Part shown: positions 15,974 to 24,836 of the stretch, piece by piece
Position numbering within the stretch: position 1 is the stretch's first letter
Layout: every line of letters starts with the position of its first letter
Assembly: GCA_017522345.1 (NCBI GenBank)
Contig: JAFWZN010000086.1
Span: forward strand, 1-64,000
Reading direction: 5' to 3'
Origin: Clostridia bacterium
Lineage (GTDB): Bacteria > Bacillota > Clostridia > Christensenellales > Aristaeellaceae
Length of the DNA: 64,000 nucleotides
Notes under the pieces: model-generated
Told to the model about the DNA's origin: nothing
The model's database searches: none
Seen by the model: the letters and a program-made list of their open reading frames with translations, nothing else
Made by a program: the position numbers and the translations under genes

Positions 15974-17808
15974 GCACCTCCGTATCTTTTAACGCCGCAG
16001 CCGACGCAGCCCTTGCGGCAATCCTCGGTCGTTTCGGCTTTCTGCGCTTTCTCCCATTCTCTTTTCAAGAATGCCTGACTTACGCCGCTGTCGATATGTC
16101 CCCATGCGAGGCGTTCGTTTACATCGATATTTCTCGCCGCGTAGAAATCGGGATCGATGCCCGCGTTTTTAAACGCCTGCATCCATTTTTCGTTGTCGAA
16201 AAATTCCGTCCAGCCGTCAAAATGGCAGCCTAACTTTACGGCTTCGCATAGCGCCTTGGAAAGGCGTCTGTCGCCTCTGGCGAACACGGCTTCGATGTAG
16301 GAAACGTCCGGCTCGTGGTATTTAAAATCCACGCCCTTGACCTTATTAAGCTCCATTTTGAGCATCTTTTGTCTTCTGATGACCGTTTCCTTGTCTAATT
16401 GTCCCGACCACTGGAAGGGCGTGTGGGCTTTCGGGACAAAGACGGAGGCGCTGACGGTAATTCGAAGGCCGGGCGCGCGCTTGTTCTTGGGAACGGAAAA
16501 ATACGCCTTTCTGACCTTTTCCGCAAGGTCGGCGATGCCGAGTACGTCTTCGTCCGTTTCGGTCGGAAGGCCGATCATGAAGTACAGCTTTACTGCGCTC
16601 CAGCCCTCTTCAAACGCGTCTGTAACGGCGCGAATGAGGTCTTCCTCGGTAACGCCTTTATTGATTACGTCTCTTAGCCTCTGCGTGCCCGCTTCGGGCG
16701 CTAAGGTCAGAGCGGTCTTTCTGACCTTCTGGGTTTCTTTTAAGGTGTCTTTTAAAAACGTATCTATGCGCTGAGACGGGAGCGAGATTTTCACGCGTTT
16801 TTTCATATAGCGTGTAATCATTTCGTGCGCAAGTTCGGGAAGACACGAGTAATCGCCGCTGGATAAGCTCATTAAGGAAATTTCGTCAAAGCCGGTCGCC
16901 TTTACAAGCTTGTCGGCGATTTCCAAAAGCCTTTCCATGCTTCTTTCGCGAACGGGTCTGTATACCATGCCCGCCTGACAGAAGCGGCATCCGCGCGTGC
17001 AGCCGCGGAAAATTTCAAGCATAATTCTGTCATGAACGACTTCGCCGTAGGGCACGATGAGCTTTTCGGGGTAGTCGGCGGCGGTCAAGTCGTTCACAAG
17101 CGCTTTAAAGACCAATTCCTTCGCGCCCGACCCTTCTTTCGGGGTTACGGACTTTATGGTGCCGTCTTCGTTGTATATAACGTCGTAAAGGGAAGGAACA
17201 TATGCGCCGTCCACCTCGCGGGCGCACATCTTGAGATATTCTTCTCGGGGCGCGCCGGATTCCTTCCAGCGCTTATATACGTCCACCGTCTGATGAATGG
17301 ATTCTTCGCCGTCGCCCAAGGTAAACACGTCCACAAAATCGCAAAGCGGCTCGGGATTGTAGGCGCACGGACCTCCGCAAATGACGAACGGGCCGTCTTT
17401 CCGGTCCTTCTGATAAAGCTCGATGCCGGAAAGAGTAAGCGCCTTTAGGATATTGGTGAAGCTCATTTCGTACTGGAGCGTGATTCCGAGAATGTCAAAT
17501 TCCTTTACCGGCGTTCTGGATTCGAGCGAGAAAAGCGGAACGCCTGATTCTTCCATAAGCTTTTCCATATCCGGCCACGCAGAGCATACGCGCTCGCACC
17601 AGACGTCGTCTCTTTTGTTGAGCGTATGGTATAGAATTTTCATGCCCAAATGGGACATGGCTACTTCGTAAACGTCCGGGAACAAAAAGGCATATCGAAC
17701 GGAGATATCCTCCGCATTTTTCATAACGCTTCCGAATTCGCTTCCAAGATAGCGGGAAGGCTTTAAAACTTTTGTCATCAGATCGTCGATTCTATCGGAA
17801 AGGTTCAA
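15964..17808 (-). CDS. TIGR03960 family B12-binding radical SAM protein
   Basis: A 614-residue radical SAM protein with an N-terminal cobalamin-binding-like domain (about 35-170; RYAFLFPDVYEVAMSHLG) and the 4Fe-4S motif CTRGCRFC (C270, C274, C277). The C-terminus is Cys-rich (CRKGCVGCGVKRYG). The reaction is not established for the family. I choose the TTG at 17808 because GGGAGGA lies seven bases upstream of it; an ATG at 17841 in the same frame has no such site. First gene of the run that continues through rng, miaB and mutSL. Confidence 0.9.
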   Translation of the reverse strand: MNLSDRIDDLMTKVLKPSRYLGSEFGSVMKNAEDISVRYAFLFPDVYEVAMSHLGMKILYHTLNKRDDVWCERVCSAWPDMEKLMEESGVPLFSLESRTPVKEFDILGITLQYEMSFTNILKALTLSGIELYQKDRKDGPFVICGGPCAYNPEPLCDFVDVFTLGDGEESIHQTVDVYKRWKESGAPREEYLKMCAREVDGAYVPSLYDVIYNEDGTIKSVTPKEGSGAKELVFKALVNDLTAADYPEKLIVPYGEVVHDRIMLEIFRGCTRGCRFCQAGMVYRPVRERSMERLLEIADKLVKATGFDEISLMSLSSGDYSCLPELAHEMITRYMKKRVKISLPSQRIDTFLKDTLKETQKVRKTALTLAPEAGTQRLRDVINKGVTEEDLIRAVTDAFEEGWSAVKLYFMIGLPTETDEDVLGIADLAEKVRKAYFSVPKNKRAPGLRITVSASVFVPKAHTPFQWSGQLDKETVIRRQKMLKMELNKVKGVDFKYHEPDVSYIEAVFARGDRRLSKALCEAVKLGCHFDGWTEFFDNEKWMQAFKNAGIDPDFYAARNIDVNERLAWGHIDSGVSQAFLKREWEKAQKAETTEDCRKGCVGCGVKRYGGACQ

Positions 17809-17923
17809 CGCAGATTCCTCCCATAATAAACAATTACCCATTCCATATTATCACTTTTTATTCATTTTTTCCAGATATGTATGTTAAACAATTTTCTTTT
17901 TACGAAAAAAACGCCCGCATTCG

Positions 17924-17952
17924 TTGACGCGGACGACAGAAAAAAGTATAAT
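17924..17952 (+). promoter_or_regulatory. Promoter of lysA
   Basis: TTGACG (17924-17929), a 17-base spacer and TATAAT (17947-17952), 31 bases before the ATG. Confidence 0.8.
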
Positions 17953-17983
17953 CAATAAAAAATATGGAAACGGAAGGATATGT

Positions 17984-19258
17984 ATGTCAGTTAAGTCGGC
18001 GCCGAGCAAGGAAACGCTTGAGAAAATCATCGAGAAAATTCCCACGCCCTTTCACCTGTATTCGGAAGAAAGGCTCCTTAAACAGGTTCGCGGATTCTTG
18101 AACGCGTTTTCGTGGAACAAAAAATTCAAGGAATATTATGCGGTCAAGGCCTGCCCCACGCCCGCGATTCTGAAAATTCTGAAGGACGAGGGCTGCGGCG
18201 TTGACTGCGCCAGCGAGTGCGAGCTGATGCTTGCCGAGGCCATGGGCTTTAAGGGAGATGAAATCATGTTCTCCTCCAACGAAACGCCCAAGGGCGAATT
18301 TGCCTATGCCGCGCGTCTTGGCGCAATCATCAATCTGGACGATTACACGCTGATTGATTCTCTTGTTTTGGAGGGCGGCGTTCCCGAACGCGTCTGCATG
18401 CGCTATAATCCTGGCGGAGAGTTTAAGCTTGGCACGTCCGTCATGGGAAATCCGGGCGACGCAAAATACGGCATGACCCGCGAGCAGCTGACGCTGGCGG
18501 TCAAGAAGCTCATGAAGATGGGCGTTAAGGAATTTGCGCTTCACGCGTTTCTTGCCAGCAATACGACGGACAACACCTACTACCCCACCATGGCACGAAT
18601 TCTTATGACCGTCGCCAAGGAAATCAAGGAAGAGCTCGGAGCAAAGATTTTCATGATCAACTTGTCCGGCGGCGTAGGCATTCCCTATCGTCCTGAGGAG
18701 AACGAGGCGGACATTTATGCCATCGGCGAGGGCGTAAAAAAGGCGTATGAAGAAATCTGCGTGCCGAGCGGCATGCAGGATATCAAAATCGCTTCCGAGC
18801 TTGGCCGCTATATCACCGGCCCCACCGGCTGGCTTGTGACGTGCGCCATTCACGAAAAGCACACCCACAAGGAATACATCGGCGTAGACGCATGCGCGGC
18901 GGATCTTATGCGCCCTGCGATGTACGGAGCGTACCACCATATCACCGTCGCCGGGAAGGAAAACGCCGAAAACACGAAGGTTTACGACGTTGTGGGGTCG
19001 CTTTGCGAAAACAACGATAAATTCGCCGTCGATCGCCCCCTTCCCGAAATCGAAATGGGCGATATTCTTGTTATCCACGATACCGGCGCGCATGGCCGCG
19101 CGATGGGCTACAATTACAACGGAAGGCTCAGAAGCGCGGAGGTTCTTTTAAAGCAAAACGGCGAATTTGAACTCATCCGCCGCGCCGAAACCCCGAGGGA
19201 TTACTTTGCAACGCTCGATTTCACCCACGTATTAGACGACGTTCTTCCGAAGGCGTAA
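17984..19258 (+). CDS. lysA: Diaminopimelate decarboxylase
   Basis: The last step of lysine synthesis: PLP-dependent decarboxylation of meso-diaminopimelate. The 424-residue protein is an alanine-racemase-fold type III PLP enzyme: PLP Lys in EYYAVKACP (Lys 55), the Gly-rich phosphate loop in NLSGGVGIP, ASELGRY, and the active-site Cys/Glu of the partner subunit in GSLCENNDKF. It is the shorter clostridial branch of the family. The ATG at 17984 follows GGAAGGA. Its last 27 bases overlap the 3' end of convergent sigF, without an evident terminator between them. Confidence 0.92.
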   Translation: MSVKSAPSKETLEKIIEKIPTPFHLYSEERLLKQVRGFLNAFSWNKKFKEYYAVKACPTPAILKILKDEGCGVDCASECELMLAEAMGFKGDEIMFSSNETPKGEFAYAARLGAIINLDDYTLIDSLVLEGGVPERVCMRYNPGGEFKLGTSVMGNPGDAKYGMTREQLTLAVKKLMKMGVKEFALHAFLASNTTDNTYYPTMARILMTVAKEIKEELGAKIFMINLSGGVGIPYRPEENEADIYAIGEGVKKAYEEICVPSGMQDIKIASELGRYITGPTGWLVTCAIHEKHTHKEYIGVDACAADLMRPAMYGAYHHITVAGKENAENTKVYDVVGSLCENNDKFAVDRPLPEIEMGDILVIHDTGAHGRAMGYNYNGRLRSAEVLLKQNGEFELIRRAETPRDYFATLDFTHVLDDVLPKA

Positions 19259-19948
19259 AAGCAGCTTCTTTTCAAGCCGCGAAACCTGAACCTGCGTAAG
19301 GCCCAGTATCTCGGCGACGCGCGTTTGCGTAAGCCTCTTAAAATATCTAAGCTCCAAAAGCGTTCTTTCCTTCTCGTCAAGGCTTTTTAAAAGGCTTTCG
19401 ACGAGAAGGTTTTTTTCTACCTCCTCATAAGGATTCATGCCTACGGTATCCTGTATCATGCGCTTACTATCCCCACTGACGGGCTCTGTTAGACTTTTTA
19501 CGGGCTTGGATGAATCAAGCGCCAAAATGACGTCTTCTCTTTTGAGATTTGTTTCCTTGCAGATTTCGTCAACGGACGGCGATTTTGAATGCTTGAGATG
19601 GTATTCATTCAAAAAATCAACCGCCTTTTTTGCGTTTTCACGGATGGTGCGCGAGATGTGGATCGGGTGATCGTCCCGAAGAAAACGTCTGATCTCGCCC
19701 ATGATGACGGGGACGGCATAGGTGGAAAATTTCACTTCAAAATGCGCGTCGAAATTTTCTACCGCCTTCACAAGACCGATTCTGCCCAATTGATAAAGAT
19801 CCTCGTATTCCTTTCCGCGTCCGATAAACTTTTTGACGACGAAACGAACAAGCGCGTCGTTTTCGGTCACGAGAATTTCCATCGCTTCCCGATCCCCCGC
19901 CTGAGCAAAAAGGATCAGGCTTTCCGTGCTTTCGTACTGTGTGCGCAT
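19232..19948 (-). CDS. sigF: RNA polymerase sporulation sigma factor sigma-F
   Basis: Sigma-F starts forespore-specific transcription after asymmetric division and is held inactive by SpoIIAB. The 238 residues show sigma-70 region 2 (EDLYQLGRIGLVKAVENFD), region 3 (SPSVDEICKETNLKREDV) and the region 4 helix-turn-helix (TQTRVAEILGLTQVQVSRLEKK). The position behind spoIIAA and spoIIAB identifies it as sigF rather than sigG. The ATG at 19948 shares a base with the spoIIAB stop (TGATG); a TTG one codon earlier is less likely. The 3' end overlaps lysA. Confidence 0.95.
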   Translation of the reverse strand: MRTQYESTESLILFAQAGDREAMEILVTENDALVRFVVKKFIGRGKEYEDLYQLGRIGLVKAVENFDAHFEVKFSTYAVPVIMGEIRRFLRDDHPIHISRTIRENAKKAVDFLNEYHLKHSKSPSVDEICKETNLKREDVILALDSSKPVKSLTEPVSGDSKRMIQDTVGMNPYEEVEKNLLVESLLKSLDEKERTLLELRYFKRLTQTRVAEILGLTQVQVSRLEKKLLLRLRKNVV

Positions 19949-20400
19949 CAAGCTTCTTTCGCGCGCTCGGCGCCGAATGCGATCTGCTTATACATGCGAA
20001 CGGTCGTTCCTGCGCCGGGCTTGGATAAAACGTCGATGGAATCCATGAAGCTTTCCATGACGGTAAACCCCATGCCGCTTCTTTCAAACCCGTCCACACT
20101 TGTCCAAAACGGCTGCATAGCCTGCTTAAGATCGGATATTCCGCGCCCGTTGTCGGTGACGTCTACGGTCAGAAGGCGCGTGTCGGTGATGGTTGCGTGC
20201 ATGCGCACGGTGCCGAGCTTTTTGCCGTATCCATGAATAATGGCGTTGGTCACGGCTTCGGATACGGCGGTTTTCACATCGCCGACCTCCGAAAGCGTGG
20301 GGTTTAAGGGAAGAAGAAACGCGCTGATGGTCAAGCGCGCAAAGCTTTCGTTTTCGGGTACGGATAAAAAATCCACGCGGATTTCATTTACAATACTCAT
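19948..20400 (-). CDS. spoIIAB: Anti-sigma F factor, serine kinase SpoIIAB
   Basis: SpoIIAB binds and inhibits sigma-F and phosphorylates SpoIIAA. The 150-residue GHKL kinase has the N-box EAVTNAIIHGY, the ATP-lid Asp motif TDNGRGI and the G2 motif ERSGMGFTVME. It starts one base after the spoIIAA stop. Confidence 0.96.
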   Translation of the reverse strand: MSIVNEIRVDFLSVPENESFARLTISAFLLPLNPTLSEVGDVKTAVSEAVTNAIIHGYGKKLGTVRMHATITDTRLLTVDVTDNGRGISDLKQAMQPFWTSVDGFERSGMGFTVMESFMDSIDVLSKPGAGTTVRMYKQIAFGAERAKEA

Positions 20401-20401
20401 G

Positions 20402-20716
20402 TTATTTCGCCCTTTCGATCACCTTTATGATTTGATTTAGCCCTGACATGCGAAAAATTCGCGTTACGCTGTCCTTCATCCCGGTAACTTCGACCTGCCC
20501 CATCAGGCGCTTCATCAGCTTGTATCGTCCAATCAGCATTCCGATACCGCTTGAATCCATGAAAGGGATTTCGTTCATATCGAAAATCAGTTTCTTTGCG
20601 CCGCTTTTCAGAATTTCGGAATCGATGGTATTTCGGATTTTTTCCGCCATGTGCTGGTCGAGCTCGCCCGAAGGACAAACGGTGAGCGTCTTTGTGTCTT
20701 CGTCATACCGAATCAT
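20402..20716 (-). CDS. spoIIAA: Anti-anti-sigma factor SpoIIAA
   Basis: SpoIIAA is a STAS-domain protein of 104 residues that, when unphosphorylated, releases sigma-F from SpoIIAB. The phosphorylatable serine is in MDSSGIGML (residues 55-56) and the N-terminus has the usual GELDQHMAE. The ATG at 20716 gives the family's normal N-terminus. Its only ribosome binding site, GGAAGGA, lies inside the downstream arm of a perfect 15-bp hairpin (20721-20760); a second in-frame ATG inside that arm is too close to the site to be used easily. Confidence 0.94.
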   Translation of the reverse strand: MIRYDEDTKTLTVCPSGELDQHMAEKIRNTIDSEILKSGAKKLIFDMNEIPFMDSSGIGMLIGRYKLMKRLMGQVEVTGMKDSVTRIFRMSGLNQIIKVIERAK

Positions 20717-20720
20717 AAAA

Positions 20721-20760
20721 AGAATCATCCTTCCCTGTTTTGTATGGGAAGGATGATTCT
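20721..20760 (-). terminator. Perfect 15-bp hairpin with T-run enclosing the spoIIAA ribosome binding site
   Basis: Arms AGAATCATCCTTCCC and GGGAAGGATGATTCT are fully complementary with a 10-base loop. On the minus strand TTTT follows and then the spoIIAA ATG. For transcripts from the FtsH-like gene it is a strong intrinsic terminator and would also hide the GGAAGGA of spoIIAA. A sigma-H-like -10 (GCAGAAT, 20762-20756) overlaps its upstream edge; a transcript starting about seven bases later would lack most of the first arm. The -35 match is poor, so this promoter is tentative. Confidence 0.8.
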
Positions 20761-20784
20761 GCCTTATGGGCTTTGCCGCCTTTT

Positions 20785-22356
20785 TCAAATCGCGTCTTTA
20801 TTTGTCATTTCCTTGCTTTCGCTCGACATTTGAATGGGATTTAATTGGAAAAAACGGTCGATTTCCGCTTTTCCCATGCTTTCCTTTGCAAGGAGCGCGT
20901 TTGAAAGCTTGATAAGCGTTTTGATGTTATTTCTGAGGAAGGCAAGGTTTTCATCATAAAGGTCTGAAAGCATTTTTCTTGCCTTTTCCGATGGGTCAAA
21001 CCGTGCGCCGAATGCCTTGATCAGGGTGTTTTCGTGTATCGCAGGATGCTCCTGAAAGCCGAGTTCGCCTGCAAGGTTAACGGCGATTTCTCCGGCTCTT
21101 CGAATGTCGCCCGACGCGCCGGTCGTGATGCCGTCGATGGAGAAAACCAGCTGCTCGGCGCATCGCCCTGCAAGCAGGACGAGGATTTTCTTTTCCAGAT
21201 CGGCTTTTGTATAAAGACTCTTGTCCTCGGGAATCAGAAGATTGTAGCCCGCCGCGCCGCCTGTGGACGGAAGAATGCTGATTCTCTGAATGGAATCTCC
21301 GAAAAGCGCGCGCGTGACAAGCGCGTGTCCGGCTTCGTGAACCGCGATGACGGTCTTCTCGTCTTCATTTTCGTGCGCGCGTCCGTCCTCGCCGGCGGTT
21401 ACGGAAATGAACGCTTCGTCGATATCTTTCTGTTGGATTTCGCTTGCATTTCGCCGTGCTGCACGGATGGCGGCTTCATTTAAGAGATTTTCAAGCGACG
21501 CGCCTGAGAAAAATGCTGTTGCGGATGCAAGGCTTGAGAGGTTTACATCCTTAGAAACCGGCTTATTCTTCGCATGCAGCTTTAAAATTTCCATTCGCTC
21601 CTTGAGCGCGGGCATACCGACTTCGATTTGGCGGTCGAATCTTCCGGGTCTTAAAAGCGCGGGGTCAAGCATCTCCCACCTGTTGGTCGCGGCGATTACG
21701 ATAATGCCGTCTGAAGGAGAAAACCCGCTCATTTCGCTTAAAAGCGCGTTCAGCGTCTGATCGCGTTCTTCAGAGGAATTCGCATTTCTCGCGCGGCCAA
21801 GCGTGTCGATTTCGTCAATGAAGATGACGCATTTGCCCATCCTTCTCGCCTTTTTGAACGTGTCGCGCACGCGGCTTGCGCCTACGCCGACATACATTTC
21901 CACAAAGTCCGAGCCGTTCATGGCGATAAAGGGCACGTTTGCCTCGCCCGCAAGGGCTCGGGCAAGCAGCGTTTTCCCAGTGCCGGGCGGGCCGTACAAT
22001 AAAACGCCGCGAGGGATTCTTGCGCCAAGACAGGCGTATTTCTCAGGATTTTTGAGAAAATCCGCCATTTCCATAAGACTTTTTCTGGCATTGTCGTTTG
22101 CGGCCACGTCCGAGAAGCGGACGGAAGATTTTGCCTTTTCGCTGCCCTTCGCGTTTTTTACGGGCTTTGCGTGATTAAAAGACGGGGATTTCCGCCTTGT
22201 CATTGCAGAAAACACAAACAGTAGCATTGCAAGCGTTGAAAGCGCGACGGACAGTTCGTAGGCGTATGAAAATGTACGGCTTCCCCAAAGGGTCACGGTC
22301 AGGGCGCATGCGATCAAAACAACAGACGCGCCGCTTAGATAATAGCATTTTGGCAT
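20785..22356 (-). CDS. Compact FtsH-like AAA+ zinc protease
   Basis: A membrane-anchored ATP-dependent protease of 523 residues. Two hydrophobic segments (about 8-24 and 34-52) are separated by only about ten residues, so the roughly 70-100-residue extracytoplasmic domain of standard FtsH is absent. The AAA+ domain has Walker A GPPGTGKT (122-129), the pore motif MYVGVGAS, Walker B FIDEID (179-184) and [12 protein letters not shown]; the M41 protease has HEAGH (340-344) and [15 protein letters not shown] supports the ATG at 22356 rather than the longer frame. It lies just upstream of the spoIIA operon, so a role in sporulation is possible. A full-size FtsH is probably encoded elsewhere. Confidence 0.88.
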   Translation of the reverse strand: MPKCYYLSGASVVLIACALTVTLWGSRTFSYAYELSVALSTLAMLLFVFSAMTRRKSPSFNHAKPVKNAKGSEKAKSSVRFSDVAANDNARKSLMEMADFLKNPEKYACLGARIPRGVLLYGPPGTGKTLLARALAGEANVPFIAMNGSDFVEMYVGVGASRVRDTFKKARRMGKCVIFIDEIDTLGRARNANSSEERDQTLNALLSEMSGFSPSDGIIVIAATNRWEMLDPALLRPGRFDRQIEVGMPALKERMEILKLHAKNKPVSKDVNLSSLASATAFFSGASLENLLNEAAIRAARRNASEIQQKDIDEAFISVTAGEDGRAHENEDEKTVIAVHEAGHALVTRALFGDSIQRISILPSTGGAAGYNLLIPEDKSLYTKADLEKKILVLLAGRCAEQLVFSIDGITTGASGDIRRAGEIAVNLAGELGFQEHPAIHENTLIKAFGARFDPSEKARKMLSDLYDENLAFLRNNIKTLIKLSNALLAKESMGKAEIDRFFQLNPIQMSSESKEMTNKDAI

Positions 22357-22489
22357 ATACACATCGCCTCCGTTTTCGTGTCTTAATTGTATAATACGGA
22401 CGCGGCTATGTCCACGAACAAGTTCTGGAAAACGCATAAAAGGATAAGAGAAATGCCAAAATAGAAAGGATTTCCGGGAGGTGAAAAAG

Positions 22490-24793
22490 ATGAAAAAAGG
22501 AAAGATAATCGCGTTTTGCGTTTTTTTCGCGCTTGTTTTTGCCGTAATCTACGCGCTCGATTTTCCGTCGTGGCAGAAATTGGATTTGAATAAAATCGTA
22601 AACGCCAATGCGGCGAGTATTCTTTATGATAAAGACGGAAACGAAATAGGCGCAGTCGCGCAAAGCAAAAACGCCAGCTTTGTCAAAACGAAAGACATTC
22701 CCGAGCATGTCAAAAATGCATTCATCGCATGCGAGGACAAGCGTTTTTATACGCATTCAGGCGTCGACATTAAGCGCATCATAGGCGCTGTGTTCAGCAA
22801 TTTGAAGGCTGCCGCCTACGAAGAGGGCGGCTCCACCATCACCCAGCAGCTTGTGAAGCTTACGCACCTTACGCAGGAGAAGAAGCTGTCAAGAAAAGCC
22901 AATGAAGCTTATTTAGCGATTCAATTAGAAAAAAAGCTGTCGAAGGATGAAATCCTGACGGCGTATTTGAATATTGTCTATTTCGGCGCGGGCGCATACG
23001 GGATCGAGAACGCTAGCAGAGTTTACTTTGGCAAAAGCGTAAAAGAGCTTTCTATTTCGCAGGCCGCGACATTGGCGGGCGTCATCAAAGCCCCCTCCGC
23101 CTATTCTCCGAAAACCAATCCCGAAAAAGCGGAACAGCGGCGCAATTACGTGCTTTCAAGAATGCTGGAAGACGGGTATATCTCGGAAGATGAGATGAAG
23201 AAGGCAGAAAATACCAAGCTTGAAATCCAAAGCCAAGCCGGTGAAGCGGAGTTTTTGTGGTTTAGGGATCTGGCGCTTAAAGAAGCAAGCGAAAAGCTTA
23301 ATATGACGGCGGATGAAATTTTAACGGGTGGTTTTAAGATTTATACGACATTCGATAAAGAAAGGCAAAGAAGGGTTGACGAGATTTTTGAAAATGAAAG
23401 TCTCTTTCCGAAAAATGCATCAAACGGAACAAAGGCGGAAAGCGCTTTTATCGCTATAGATTCAAAAACCGGCGGCATACTGTGCATCGTCGGCGGTCGG
23501 GAATACGAGGTAAAGCGCGGATTCAACCGCGCGACTGACGCAAAAAGACAGCCCGGTTCAGCGCTTAAGCCCTTGTCGGTGTATGCCGCGGCGGTGGACG
23601 GTCTTGGAATGAGCCCGTCGACAATCATAGACGATACCAAGCGTTCCTTTGATGGCGGCTATGCGCCTAAAAACGCGGGCGGCAGCTATAACGGACTTGT
23701 GACAATGCGTGAAGCATTGTCAAGATCGCTCAATGTTGCGAGCGTTTCCCTGATCGAATTTACCGGCATTGACCGAACCAGAGAATATATCAAACGTTTT
23801 GGTCTTCCCATCGAAGAAAGCGACAGCGGCCTGTCTCTTGCGCTCGGAAGCATGACCAAGGGCGTTACGCCCATGGATCTTTCAGAGGGATATGCAGCCC
23901 TCTCAAATGGCGGTATAATAGTGGACGCGCACGCGATTACAAAAATTATCGACCGAAACGGTAAAACGGTGTATTGCTTTACGCCTTCCAATAAGCGCGT
24001 CATAACAACGGAAAGCGCTTATATTCTGACCGATATGCTCAAAACCGCCGCGTCCGACGGAAGCGCTCGCGCGTTAAAGGATGTTCCCTGCCCCATCGCC
24101 GCAAAAACCGGCACGGTGTCTATTGATGAAAATTCCAATCGCGACGCATGGACGGCGGCGTACACAACGGAGATTTCCGCGTGCATATGGATGGGCTTTG
24201 ACGAAACGACGGAGATAACGCATTTGCAATCGTCCGAAAGCGGTTCGTTTGCGGCAAAGCTCATGGCGGAATTTATGAAAGGAGAGACGGGAAAGGCATT
24301 TACAAAGCCTGATTCAATCGTTGAGCTTTTGGTCGATAAACAGGCGCTTTACAACCAAAAACGCGTGTGGATCGCGCCGGAAAACGCGCCCAAATCTCTT
24401 ACGCAAACGGAAATCTTCATAAAAGGCCGCGAGCCCGGCGTAATTTCTCCCGCATTTCAGACCCCGAAACGACCCTCGGCGCCCGAGGTTTTCGAAGAAG
24501 GGGAAGAAATCATACTGCGCTTCACCATACAGGACGAATCCTATGAATACATCGCTTTTGTTGAAAGCGAAGGAAAAAAAGAATTGATCGGTACGGTCAC
24601 AGGAATGTTCGGCGAAGAAAAGGAAATCCGCGCGCCGAGAAAGAGTGAAACGGCTGTGTATACGCTTGCTTGCCGAAATAAGATTATGTATGAAGCGGGC
24701 GTGACCCTCGTGAGCCTTGAATCGGGCGGCGTTGAGGTGGAAGGAAGAAAATCGATTACTGGAATCCTTGAAAATTTGCTGTCCGGATTTTAA
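22490..24793 (+). CDS. Class A penicillin-binding protein (bifunctional)
   Basis: A cell-wall synthase with both glycosyltransferase and transpeptidase activity. After a cytoplasmic Lys-rich start and one transmembrane helix (about 5-23), the GT51 domain has the catalytic Glu in CEDKRFYTHSG (Glu 82), GGSTITQQ (113-120) and the second motif around KLSKDEILTAYLN. The transpeptidase domain has the Ser-x-x-Lys motif in QPGSALKPL (about 350), SRSLN (about 410) and KTGT (about 540). A Fn3-like C-terminal tail follows. The ATG at 22490 lies eight bases after GGAGG; the GTG at 22481 is part of that site. It is divergent from the FtsH-like gene. Confidence 0.93.
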   Translation: MKKGKIIAFCVFFALVFAVIYALDFPSWQKLDLNKIVNANAASILYDKDGNEIGAVAQSKNASFVKTKDIPEHVKNAFIACEDKRFYTHSGVDIKRIIGAVFSNLKAAAYEEGGSTITQQLVKLTHLTQEKKLSRKANEAYLAIQLEKKLSKDEILTAYLNIVYFGAGAYGIENASRVYFGKSVKELSISQAATLAGVIKAPSAYSPKTNPEKAEQRRNYVLSRMLEDGYISEDEMKKAENTKLEIQSQAGEAEFLWFRDLALKEASEKLNMTADEILTGGFKIYTTFDKERQRRVDEIFENESLFPKNASNGTKAESAFIAIDSKTGGILCIVGGREYEVKRGFNRATDAKRQPGSALKPLSVYAAAVDGLGMSPSTIIDDTKRSFDGGYAPKNAGGSYNGLVTMREALSRSLNVASVSLIEFTGIDRTREYIKRFGLPIEESDSGLSLALGSMTKGVTPMDLSEGYAALSNGGIIVDAHAITKIIDRNGKTVYCFTPSNKRVITTESAYILTDMLKTAASDGSARALKDVPCPIAAKTGTVSIDENSNRDAWTAAYTTEISACIWMGFDETTEITHLQSSESGSFAAKLMAEFMKGETGKAFTKPDSIVELLVDKQALYNQKRVWIAPENAPKSLTQTEIFIKGREPGVISPAFQTPKRPSAPEVFEEGEEIILRFTIQDESYEYIAFVESEGKKELIGTVTGMFGEEKEIRAPRKSETAVYTLACRNKIMYEAGVTLVSLESGGVEVEGRKSITGILENLLSGF

Positions 24794-24796
24794 ATA

Positions 24797-24829
24797 CAAA
24801 AACCGCCGTCCGTTTTTCGCGGACAGCGG
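24797..24829. terminator. Bidirectional terminator between the PBP gene and clpC
   Basis: CCGCCGTCCG and CGGACAGCGG pair at 9 of 10 positions around a seven-base loop; on the minus strand TTTTTG follows. It closes both convergent genes. Confidence 0.8.
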
Positions 24830-24836
24830 TCTTGCA

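Noticed and set aside
17987-19093. 368-codon open frame on the minus strand opposite lysA
   Set aside because: It is the antisense shadow of lysA; no ribosome binding site, no recognisable domain, and codon use is unlike the neighbours.
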